From positions 1-34,787 of the forward strand of contig CALPWK020000006.1 of NCBI GenBank assembly GCA_943327245.2: a stretch of DNA of 34,787 bases, read 5' to 3'. Origin of the DNA: Comamonas sp. lk (GTDB lineage: Bacteria > Bacteroidota > Bacteroidia > Chitinophagales > Chitinophagaceae). Position 1 is the stretch's first letter; every line of letters starts with the position of its first letter. Below, in pieces: positions 26,396 through 34,787 of this stretch. The position numbers and the translations under genes were made by a program. The notes beneath the pieces are model-generated. The model was not told the DNA's origin. It did not search any database and saw only the letters and a list, made by a program, of their open reading frames with translations.

Positions 26396-26429
26396 TATTT
26401 TAATTTAACTTTGAGATGCAATCTCTTTT

Positions 26430-27020
26430 ATGCAAAAAATAGAATTAGAAATAGTTGCTTTATCCCATAGCGTTACACAGTCCAATTCGTATGCTGTTAT
26501 CCTAGGTGAAGTGGGTGGTTCCCGAAGACTTCCAATTGTTATTGGAGGTTTTGAGGCACAAGCTATTGCTGTTGCATTAGAAAATATGCATCCTTCTCGT
26601 CCGTTGACGCATGACTTAATGAAAAATTTTATGACTTCTTTTGATATTGCTTTGCAAGAAGTATATATCTGTGATTTACAAGAAGGAATATTTTTTTCAA
26701 AACTAGTTTGTTTTACCGCAAACGATACTATTGAAATTGATAGCAGAACAAGTGACGCACTGGCATTAGCTGTTCGATTTGGCTGTCCTATTTTTGTAAA
26801 TGAAAATATTTTAGCACAAGCTGGATTAGAAAATGAACAAGTTGAAAAAGAAACTCCAGTTGCCACTACTGCAATGCCTAAAAAAGTAAATAATCTCGAA
26901 AGCCTTTCCCTAGCTGAGTTAAACAGCTTATTAACAGAAGTACTAGAACAGGAAGATTATATACGCGCTATTGATATACGAGATGAAATTACAAAGCGAA
27001 ATCCTCCAAAGAAATCTTAA
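26430..27020 (+). CDS. Bifunctional nuclease family protein (DUF151/BFN) with C-terminal UvrB/UvrC motif
   Basis: 'VTQSNSYAVILGEVGGSRRLPIVIGGFEAQAIAVALE' and 'DSRTSDALALAVRFGCPIFVNENIL'; C-terminal 'LNSLLTEVLEQEDYIRAIDIRDEI'. Confidence 0.92.
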   Translation: MQKIELEIVALSHSVTQSNSYAVILGEVGGSRRLPIVIGGFEAQAIAVALENMHPSRPLTHDLMKNFMTSFDIALQEVYICDLQEGIFFSKLVCFTANDTIEIDSRTSDALALAVRFGCPIFVNENILAQAGLENEQVEKETPVATTAMPKKVNNLESLSLAELNSLLTEVLEQEDYIRAIDIRDEITKRNPPKKS

Positions 27021-27023
27021 AGG

Positions 27024-27845
27024 ATGATTCAGTTCCCTAATTGCAAAATAAATCTAGGTCTTTCTATTCTTAATAAAAGAGCAGACGGTTACCATGAATT
27101 AGAAACTGTTTTTTATCCAATTCCATTAAACGATGTTGTTGAAATAATACCAGCACATCATAATGCAGCATTAGTCACTTTTTCACACACTGGTATTCCA
27201 GTGCCAGGTAGTACGGAACATAATTTATGTATTAAGGCCTATTATTTATTAAAAAAAGATTTCCCTACACTCCCTCCTATTCAAATGCATCTGCATAAAA
27301 ATATTCCAATGGGAGCTGGACTTGGTGGAGGTTCTAGTGACGGTACAAGCGTTTTAAAAATTCTAAATGAACAATTTGGACTGCTATTAAACAAGGATCA
27401 ACTAGTTCAATATGCTGCACAATTGGGAAGTGATTGTCCATTTTTCGTGTTTGATAAAGCTTGTCATGCAACTGGCAGAGGGGAAATATTATCCCCTTTT
27501 GATTGTGACTTAACTAATTATCAAATAATACTTTTACATCCAGGTATACATATTTCTACTGCTTGGGCATTTGGGCAATTAAAGCCCCATACAAAACAAA
27601 AATCTATAGCCGCTATTGTAGCTCAACCAATGGCTACTTGGAAAGCTGAATTAATAAATGATTTTGAAGCTCCCGTTTTTGAAGCACATGCGCTTCTTAG
27701 TGATTTAAAAAAACATTGTTACGAACAAGGCGCAATTTATGCGAGCATGAGTGGGTCAGGAAGTTCCCTATTTGGAATTTTTCCTAAAGACATCCAATTT
27801 GAAAAACCTTTATTTCACGACGCATTACGTATAGATATTATTTGA
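27024..27845 (+). CDS. ispE: 4-diphosphocytidyl-2-C-methyl-D-erythritol kinase
   Basis: 'KINLGLSILNKRADGYHELETVFYPIPLNDVVEI' and GHMP motif 'NIPMGAGLGGGSSDGTSVLK'. Confidence 0.96.
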   Translation: MIQFPNCKINLGLSILNKRADGYHELETVFYPIPLNDVVEIIPAHHNAALVTFSHTGIPVPGSTEHNLCIKAYYLLKKDFPTLPPIQMHLHKNIPMGAGLGGGSSDGTSVLKILNEQFGLLLNKDQLVQYAAQLGSDCPFFVFDKACHATGRGEILSPFDCDLTNYQIILLHPGIHISTAWAFGQLKPHTKQKSIAAIVAQPMATWKAELINDFEAPVFEAHALLSDLKKHCYEQGAIYASMSGSGSSLFGIFPKDIQFEKPLFHDALRIDII

Positions 27846-28032
27846 TTTTATTCAATAAGAGCTAAAACGCGAACGTTCGTTATTTGAAATTGTCTAAAGA
27901 TTAGTTGATATACTTAGATAAATTCAAATGGTTAGTAAATTTATTGAAGAATATCCTCTAAAAACTACTATTATTTCGTAATTTCCCATGGATCACTTGC
28001 CTTACATAATCCGTTAACTAATAGAATTGAGC

Positions 28033-31000
28033 ATGACAGAAACGAAGCAATTAGGATTATATGATCCTTCTTATGAACACGACGCTTGTGGTATTGGTTT
28101 TGTTGCCAGTATCAAAGGAATTAAATCTCACCAAAATGTGGTTGATGCATTAACCATTTTGGAAAATATGGAACACCGTGGCGCAAGCGGCAGTGAAGCC
28201 AATACAGGTGATGGCGCTGGTATTATGATTCAAATTCCACATCAGTTTTTCTTTGATGAATTACTTAAACAAGGCATACACCTACCTGACCATTCGGAAT
28301 ATGGTGTTGGGTTTATTTTCTTCCCTACTGAAAAGGGGGTGAAAGCAGAATGTAAAGAGATATTTACGAGTGCAGCAGAAAAATTAGGAATTGAAATTAT
28401 TGGTTATAGACCAGTTCCTGTATTAAGAGATAGTATAGGACCAACAGCCTTGTCTGTAGAACCTGATATGGAACAAGTATTTGTAAAAAGACCTGACCAT
28501 ATCACTAATGCAGAAGATTTTGAACGTAAACTTTTTATTTTAAAAAATTACGCTTCTCATACGATTAACAATACCATTAAGAAAGGTGCTATTGATTTTT
28601 ACATGTCTTCCTTATCTCAAAATGTTATTGTTTATAAAGGACAATTAACAAGCCATCAGGTACGTGAATACTTTCCCGATTTGAGTAATAAAAGAGTCGT
28701 GTCTGCATTTGGATTAGTGCATTCTCGTTTTGCAACTAATACTTTCCCTTCATGGAAATTGGCTCAACCTTTCCGATACATTGCACACAATGGAGAGATC
28801 AATACTTTACAAGGAAATTTAAACTGGCTAAGATCAAACGAATCTAGTTTCTTTTCCCCTTATTTTAGTAAGGAAGAATTAGATATGATTTTACCAATTG
28901 TAACTGGTGGTCAATCTGATTCTGCATGTTTAGACAATGTAATTGAATTATTGACTTTGTCTGGACGCTCTTTACCACATGTAATGATGATGCTAATTCC
29001 AGAAGCATGGGATGGCAATGAGTTAATGGATCCAATTAAAAAATCATTCTACGAGTATCATGCTGCCATTATGGAACCATGGGACGGCCCAGCTTCTATT
29101 TCATTTACGAATGGCAAAATGATTGGCGCTACTTTAGACAGAAATGGATTAAGGCCTTCCAGATATTGCGTTACAAATGACGATCGTGTTATTATGGCTT
29201 CTGAAACTGGAGCACTTCCAATTGACCAATCTACCATTATCGAAAAAGGAAGATTACAACCAGGTAAAATGTTTGTTGTTGACATGGAAGCCGGACGTAT
29301 TATTAGTGATGAAGAATTAAAACAATCCATTTGCAGTAAGCAACCTTATGCTGACTGGTTAAATAAATATAAAATTCGTTTAGACGAGTTACCCGAGCCA
29401 AGAATTCAATTTACACATTTAGAGCACGATCAAATTTTCAAATACCAAAAAGCATTTGGCTATAGTAAAGAAGATTTAGAGTTAATAATTACTCCAATGG
29501 CATTGGATGGCAAGGAGCCCATTGGCTCTATGGGTACCGATACGCCTTTAGCAGTATTGAGTGATCAACCTCAACATATCACTAGCTATTTTAAACAATT
29601 GTTTGCGCAAGTGACTAATCCTCCTATCGATCCTATTCGAGAAAGAATGGTGATGTCATTGGCCACTTTTGTTGGAAGTCAAGGTAGTTTATTGATAGAA
29701 GATCCTATGGCAAGCCATTGTGTTGCATTAAATCATCCTATTTTAAGCAATCATGAATTAGAGAAAATTAGAAGTATTGATACAGGCGTATTTCAAGCAA
29801 AAACATTACAATGCTATTTTAGAGCAGACGGAAATGTTGGTTCTTTGAAAAAAGGATTAGATCGTTTATGTCGTTATGCTGTAGATGCCGTGGAAGATGG
29901 ATTTGAAGTAATTGTATTAACCGACCGCTCTATCGATTCTGAACATGCTGCGATTCCTTCTTTACTAGCTTGTTCTACCGTACATCATCATTTAATTCGC
30001 AAAGGATTAAGAGGTAAAGTGGGCATTATAGTTGAAGCTGGAGACGTATGGGAAGTGCACCATTATGCTTGTCTGATTGGATTTGGAGCCACTGCTATTA
30101 ATCCTTATTTAGCATTATCCAGTATTCGTGATATGAAGTTAACTGATCATATAAAAACAGACTATGATTCAGAAAAATTAAAGAAAAATTATATTAAAGC
30201 AGTAAATGAAGGCTTGTACAAAGTATTCTCTAAAATGGGAATATCTACTTTACAATCCTATCAAGGTGCACAGATATTTGAAATTATTGGATTAAATAAA
30301 GAAGTAGTAAATCGACATTTTACAGGAGCTACTTCTAGAATTGAAGGAATGGGGTTAGATGAAATTGCAAAAGAAATTTTAGCAAAACATGAAATTGCAT
30401 TTGCAAAAAAATCTTCTCCAGTAGATCGTTTGACGGTGGGTGGAATTTATCAATGGAAGCGAAGAGGGGAAGCCCATCTGTTTAATCCACAAACAATTCA
30501 TGCATTACAATTAGCTACTTCTACTGCAGATTATGCGACATTTAAGAAGTATTCAAAATTAGTAAACGACCAAACCGACAAAGCTTGCACCATTAGAAGC
30601 TTATTGGATTTTAAGCCCAACAGACCTTCTATTTCTATTGACGAAGTAGAACCAGCGTCTAGTATTTATAAGCGATTTGCAACAGGTGCTATGTCCTTTG
30701 GTTCTATTTCATGGGAAGCACATACTACACTTGCTATTGCCATGAACCGTTTGGGTGGAAAAAGTAATACGGGAGAAGGCGGCGAAGACCCAATTCGTTT
30801 TGAAAAAATGGCGAATGGTGATTCCATGCGTAGTGCCATCAAACAAGTTGCAAGTGCACGCTTTGGTGTAACTAGTGAATATTTAACCGAGGCAGACGAG
30901 ATTCAAATTAAAATGGCACAGGGAGCAAAACCAGGAGAAGGTGGTCAATTACCAGGTGATAAAGTGGACGATTGGATTGGTAGAACAAGACATTCTACTC

Positions 31001-32556
31001 CAGGAGTTGGATTAATCTCCCCTCCTCCACATCATGATATTTATTCTATTGAAGATTTATCTCAATTAATATTTGATTTAAAAAATGCAAACCGTGCCGC
31101 ACGTATCAATGTTAAATTGGTATCCAAAGCAGGGGTTGGAACTATCGCAGCGGGTGTCACTAAAGCAAAAGCGGATGTTGTTTTAATTGCCGGCTTTGAT
31201 GGAGGAACAGGTGCTTCTCCATTAAGCTCTATCAAGCATACAGGCTTACCTTGGGAATTAGGTCTAGCAGAGACCCATCAAACCTTGGTAAAAAATAAAC
31301 TAAGAAGCCGTGTGGTAGTGCAAGCAGACGGACAAATGAAAACAGGTCGTGATATTGCAATAGCTGCACTATTAGGTGCGGAAGAATGGGGCGTTGCAAC
31401 AGCTGCTTTAATTGTAGAAGGATGTATCATGATGCGTAAATGTCATATGAATACCTGCCCTGTTGGTGTAGCAACTCAGGACCCTGAATTACGCAAACGT
31501 TTTACTGGAAATCCAGACCATGTTGTTACCTTTTTTGAATTCATGACGCAAGAGTTAAGGGAGATCATGGCAGAATTAGGATATAGAACTGTAAATGAAA
31601 TGGTTGGACAGGTAGATGCTTTAACAATGCGTCAAAACATAACTCATTGGAAATACAAAAATTTAGATTTGAGCGCTGTATTATATAAGCAACCTGCCGA
31701 AGAAGGTGTTGGACTATATCAAACTGAAACACAGGATCATGGATTAGATGGTATTTTAGATTGGAAATTATTAGAAGCTGCTAAACCAGCAATTGACACT
31801 TTACAAAAAGTGGTTGCCCAGTTCACAATTAAAAATACAGACAGAACTGCGGGTACTATTGTATCTAATGAGATTACAAAAAAATATAAGGGGGAAGGTT
31901 TACCAGAAGACACCTTACATTATAAATTCTTAGGAACCGCTGGCCAAAGTTTTGGAGCATTTAATACAAAGGGCGTAACCTTAGAATTAGAAGGTGATGC
32001 CAATGATTATTTTGGTAAGGGATTAAGTGGCGCCCAATTAATTGTATATCCAGACCATACTTCAAAATTTGTAGCAGAAGATAATATTATCATTGGAAAT
32101 GTTGCTTTATATGGAGCGACTAGTGGTATTGCATTCATAAGAGGAAAAGCTGGAGAACGTTTTGCAGTTAGAAACTCTGGCGCTTCTGTTGTTGTAGAAG
32201 GAATTGGAGACCATGGTTGTGAATACATGACAGGTGGTACTGCAGTTATATTAGGAGCTACCGGAAGAAATTTCGCAGCTGGCATGAGTGGTGGCATAGC
32301 CTATGTTTACAATGTAAAAAATAATTTTAACGAACTGTGTAATAAGGAAATGGTAGACTTAGATCCTGTAGCAGAGGAAGACATAGCTAGTTTACAAAAT
32401 TTTATACAACAACATTTTGATAAAACCGGAAGTGCGGTCGCCAAATTTATTTTAGCTGATTTCGAAAATCAATTAAAACATTTTATCAAAGTATTTCCAC
32501 GTGACTACAAAAAAGTTTTACAACAACGTAAAGCAAGTATTGCAGTAATAAAATAA
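28033..32556 (+). CDS. gltB: Glutamate synthase large subunit
   Basis: Ntn amidotransferase Cys context 'YDPSYEHDACGIGFVASIKG', 3Fe-4S 'CIMMRKCHMNTCPVGVATQ', C-terminal GXGXG domain. ATG at 28033 (ORF track begins at TTG 28027). Confidence 0.97.
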   Translation: MTETKQLGLYDPSYEHDACGIGFVASIKGIKSHQNVVDALTILENMEHRGASGSEANTGDGAGIMIQIPHQFFFDELLKQGIHLPDHSEYGVGFIFFPTEKGVKAECKEIFTSAAEKLGIEIIGYRPVPVLRDSIGPTALSVEPDMEQVFVKRPDHITNAEDFERKLFILKNYASHTINNTIKKGAIDFYMSSLSQNVIVYKGQLTSHQVREYFPDLSNKRVVSAFGLVHSRFATNTFPSWKLAQPFRYIAHNGEINTLQGNLNWLRSNESSFFSPYFSKEELDMILPIVTGGQSDSACLDNVIELLTLSGRSLPHVMMMLIPEAWDGNELMDPIKKSFYEYHAAIMEPWDGPASISFTNGKMIGATLDRNGLRPSRYCVTNDDRVIMASETGALPIDQSTIIEKGRLQPGKMFVVDMEAGRIISDEELKQSICSKQPYADWLNKYKIRLDELPEPRIQFTHLEHDQIFKYQKAFGYSKEDLELIITPMALDGKEPIGSMGTDTPLAVLSDQPQHITSYFKQLFAQVTNPPIDPIRERMVMSLATFVGSQGSLLIEDPMASHCVALNHPILSNHELEKIRSIDTGVFQAKTLQCYFRADGNVGSLKKGLDRLCRYAVDAVEDGFEVIVLTDRSIDSEHAAIPSLLACSTVHHHLIRKGLRGKVGIIVEAGDVWEVHHYACLIGFGATAINPYLALSSIRDMKLTDHIKTDYDSEKLKKNYIKAVNEGLYKVFSKMGISTLQSYQGAQIFEIIGLNKEVVNRHFTGATSRIEGMGLDEIAKEILAKHEIAFAKKSSPVDRLTVGGIYQWKRRGEAHLFNPQTIHALQLATSTADYATFKKYSKLVNDQTDKACTIRSLLDFKPNRPSISIDEVEPASSIYKRFATGAMSFGSISWEAHTTLAIAMNRLGGKSNTGEGGEDPIRFEKMANGDSMRSAIKQVASARFGVTSEYLTEADEIQIKMAQGAKPGEGGQLPGDKVDDWIGRTRHSTPGVGLISPPPHHDIYSIEDLSQLIFDLKNANRAARINVKLVSKAGVGTIAAGVTKAKADVVLIAGFDGGTGASPLSSIKHTGLPWELGLAETHQTLVKNKLRSRVVVQADGQMKTGRDIAIAALLGAEEWGVATAALIVEGCIMMRKCHMNTCPVGVATQDPELRKRFTGNPDHVVTFFEFMTQELREIMAELGYRTVNEMVGQVDALTMRQNITHWKYKNLDLSAVLYKQPAEEGVGLYQTETQDHGLDGILDWKLLEAAKPAIDTLQKVVAQFTIKNTDRTAGTIVSNEITKKYKGEGLPEDTLHYKFLGTAGQSFGAFNTKGVTLELEGDANDYFGKGLSGAQLIVYPDHTSKFVAEDNIIIGNVALYGATSGIAFIRGKAGERFAVRNSGASVVVEGIGDHGCEYMTGGTAVILGATGRNFAAGMSGGIAYVYNVKNNFNELCNKEMVDLDPVAEEDIASLQNFIQQHFDKTGSAVAKFILADFENQLKHFIKVFPRDYKKVLQQRKASIAVIK

Positions 32557-32578
32557 TCATAGGTTTAATTAAGTAATT

Positions 32579-34054
32579 ATGGGAAAACCAACTGGATTTA
32601 AAGAATATACAAGAGAGTTACCAAGCAAATTGCCGGTAGCTGAAAGAAAGCAAAACTATAAAGAGTTTGTTGCTTTATTACCGGAGGAGAAATTAAATGA
32701 ACAGTCTGCAAGATGTATGAATTGTGGTGTACCTTTTTGTCATAGTGGATGTCCTTTAGGTAATATCATTCCTGAATTTAATGATGCCGTTTATCATAAG
32801 GAATGGAAAGAAGCATACGAAATATTAATATCTACTAATAACTTCCCAGAGTTTACAGGACGTATTTGTCCTGCACCTTGTGAAAATGCTTGTGTACTTG
32901 GCATTAATCAACCTGCAGTAACTATTGAGGAAATTGAAAAAAATATTATTGAGAGTGCTTTTGAAAAAGGTTTTGTGGTTCCACGTAAACCTAATATGAG
33001 AACCGGGAAAAAAGTAGCTGTAATTGGTTCAGGTCCTGCAGGATTAGCAACTGCTGCACAATTGAATTATGCTGGACATGAAGTAACTGTTTATGAAAGA
33101 GATGCAAAGCCAGGTGGATTATTGAGATTCGGGATCCCTGATTTCAAATTAGAAAAAACAGTAGTAGAAAGAAGAATTGACTTACTAGAAAAAGAAGGAG
33201 TTCAATTTATTTGTAATGCTAATGTAGGAGTTAATGTAAGAGTGAATGACATTATGAGGGATAGTGACGCAGTGGTACTAGCTGGAGGATCTACTATTCC
33301 TAGAGATTTACCTATACCTGGAAGATCATTGAAAGGCGTTCACTTTGCAATGGAATTTTTAAAACAACAAAATAAGCGTGTTAGTAATATTACAGTAGAT
33401 GAGCAAGAAATAATTGCTAAAGGAAAAAATGTTGTAGTTATTGGAGGTGGTGACACCGGAAGTGATTGTGTAGGAACTTCAAATAGACAGGGTGCAAAAT
33501 CGGTTACTCAATTTGAATTATTACCAAAGCCTCCTGAGAAAAGAGCAACCTATATGCCTTGGCCTACCTACCCTATGATATTAAAAACTACAACCTCTCA
33601 TGAAGAAGGAGCAGAAAGAATTTGGGAAGTAGCCACTAAAGCATTTATTGGAGACGAGAATGGAAATTTAAAAGCATTACAAATAGTAGACCTTGAATGG
33701 ACCTCAAGTGCGGACGGCAGACCTGCTAAGTTTACTGAAAGAGAAGGAAGCTTAAGAGAGATTCCTTGTGAATTAGCCTTCTTAGCCATGGGATTCTTAC
33801 ACCCAGAAGCTACTGGCATGATAGACGAAATGGGCGTTACTTTAGACGAAAGAGGTAATGTAAAAGCCACTGAAACCAATTTTCAAACCAATAATCCTAA
33901 GATATTTACGGCAGGTGATATGCGACGTGGACAGTCGTTAGTCGTATGGGCAATTAGTGAGGGTAGAGAATGTGCTAGAAAAGTGGATATATTTCTAACA
34001 GGTTCTTCTCTATTAGAATCAAAAGATGCAAGCTTATTAGTTCAAAACTTATAA
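32579..34054 (+). CDS. gltD: Glutamate synthase small subunit
   Basis: N-terminal 'CMNCGVPFCHSGCPLGNIIPEFND', 'CPAPCENACVLGI'; FAD/NAD(P) 'VAVIGSGPAGLATAAQL', 'NVVVIGGGDTGSDCVGTSNRQGA'. Confidence 0.97.
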   Translation: MGKPTGFKEYTRELPSKLPVAERKQNYKEFVALLPEEKLNEQSARCMNCGVPFCHSGCPLGNIIPEFNDAVYHKEWKEAYEILISTNNFPEFTGRICPAPCENACVLGINQPAVTIEEIEKNIIESAFEKGFVVPRKPNMRTGKKVAVIGSGPAGLATAAQLNYAGHEVTVYERDAKPGGLLRFGIPDFKLEKTVVERRIDLLEKEGVQFICNANVGVNVRVNDIMRDSDAVVLAGGSTIPRDLPIPGRSLKGVHFAMEFLKQQNKRVSNITVDEQEIIAKGKNVVVIGGGDTGSDCVGTSNRQGAKSVTQFELLPKPPEKRATYMPWPTYPMILKTTTSHEEGAERIWEVATKAFIGDENGNLKALQIVDLEWTSSADGRPAKFTEREGSLREIPCELAFLAMGFLHPEATGMIDEMGVTLDERGNVKATETNFQTNNPKIFTAGDMRRGQSLVVWAISEGRECARKVDIFLTGSSLLESKDASLLVQNL

Positions 34055-34093
34055 AATATTAAAATAAAGACTGATAAATCTAATTATTAAAGG

Positions 34094-34121
34094 AAAAAGG
34101 CACTTATTGTGCCTTTTTTTT
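34094..34121 (+). terminator. Intrinsic terminator after gltD
   Basis: AAAAAGGCAC-TTATT-GTGCCTTTTTTTT hairpin plus T-run. Confidence 0.9.
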
Positions 34122-34196
34122 ATACACAATGTTTTAAACAATATACAGGTATAACTGACTTAAAATCAATGATAATATGAGTTTCAGGTGAAAATA

Positions 34197-34226
34197 AAAA
34201 TAATTTAATTTATATTAAATTATTTT
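34197..34226. repeat. 12-bp perfect inverted repeat, A/T only, upstream of amt
   Basis: AAAATAATTTAA-TTTATA-TTAAATTATTTT. Confidence 0.6.
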
Positions 34227-34321
34227 ATATGTATTAATAAATAATAATTTTAATACAAATTTTATTATTTTTACAATGTATTATACATATTTATTAATTA
34301 TTAATATAAACCAGTTTAACT

Positions 34322-34787
34322 ATGAAAAATGAGAAATTACAAAAGTTCACCCCCTTCCTTATATTGCTTTTAGTAGCAATACTTGGATTATTTGTAAATC
34401 AACTACCTAGCTTTCAAGGCGACGCTAGCACTTACAATGCTGCTGACATTGCTTGGATATTAGTTTCAACAGCATTAGTATTTATTATGACTCCCGGCCT
34501 AGCCTTCTTTTATGGAGGAATGGTGCATAGAAAAAATATCATTTCAACAATGATAAAAAGTATTGTATCCGCTGGTATAGTAACGGTAATTTGGATTACT
34601 TATGGTTATAGTCTAAGTTTTGGTGAATCTATTAACGGTATTATTGGAAACCCAATGACACACTTGTTCTTTAAAGGTGTTGCCAATGGCGCTCCAATCT
34701 TACAAGGTGGCACTCCCCTAACCATCCCATTATTATTATTTGCATTATTTCAATTAATGTTTGCAATTATTACTCCAGGACTAGTCG
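34322..34787 (+). CDS. amt: Ammonium transporter (Amt family), truncated by the window end
   Basis: Direct translation from ATG 34322: MKNEKLQKFTPFLILLLVAILGLFVNQLPSFQGDASTYNAADIAWILVSTALVFIMTPGLAFFYGGMVHRKNIISTMIKSIVSAGIVTVIWITYGYSLSFG. 'TPGLAFFYGGMV' is the Amt signature. Confidence 0.95.
   Translation, partial: MKNEKLQKFTPFLILLLVAILGLFVNQLPSFQGDASTYNAADIAWILVSTALVFIMTPGLAFFYGGMVHRKNIISTMIKSIVSAGIVTVIWITYGYSLSFGESINGIIGNPMTHLFFKGVANGAPILQGGTPLTIPLLLFALFQLMFAIITPGLV

Noticed and set aside
26406-26425. TAACTTTG -7-like element and 5-bp hairpin GAGAT-GCA-ATCTC before the bifunctional nuclease gene
   Set aside because: The -7 match lacks a -33 partner and the hairpin is too short to call as a terminator; left unannotated.
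26405-26866. 153-aa minus-strand ORF
   Set aside because: Antisense shadow of the bifunctional nuclease gene, which has clear family motifs on the plus strand.
1-34787. CRISPR array, tRNA/rRNA, transposase or phage genes
   Set aside because: Looked for regularly spaced repeats, tRNA-like T-arms and transposase/integrase motifs; none seen by eye. A formal tRNAscan/CRISPR search could not be run.

Overview
AT-rich Bacteroidota-type chromosomal window (Chitinophagaceae-like by gene content; taxonomic inference only). It is mostly housekeeping and metabolic. Contents in order: O-antigen ligase-like protein (partial, minus strand), SPFH/prohibitin, MscL, RlpA, M28 peptidase, Gfo/Idh/MocA oxidoreductase divergent from a GH97 glycoside hydrolase, outer-membrane beta-barrel protein, PAS histidine kinase plus a REC-cNMP-HTH(Crp) fused regulator, a full minus-strand cbb3 oxidase operon (S41 protease-ccoI-ccoS-ccoNO fusion-ccoQ-ccoP-ccoG-ccoH-TauE/SafE), BadF/NagK-type kinase plus an uncharacterised protein, TPR protein, etfBA, bifunctional nuclease, ispE, gltBD, and the start of an amt ammonium transporter. 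Two small cbb3 genes (ccoQ, ccoS) and both edge genes are absent from the supplied ORF track; I read them directly. I saw no CRISPR array, rRNA, tRNA or intact mobile element. No clearly novel system is evident. The best leads are the one-polypeptide FixJ/FixK-like regulator next to the cbb3 operon, and an orphan reading frame with a charged 21-bp repeat just upstream of its kinase.
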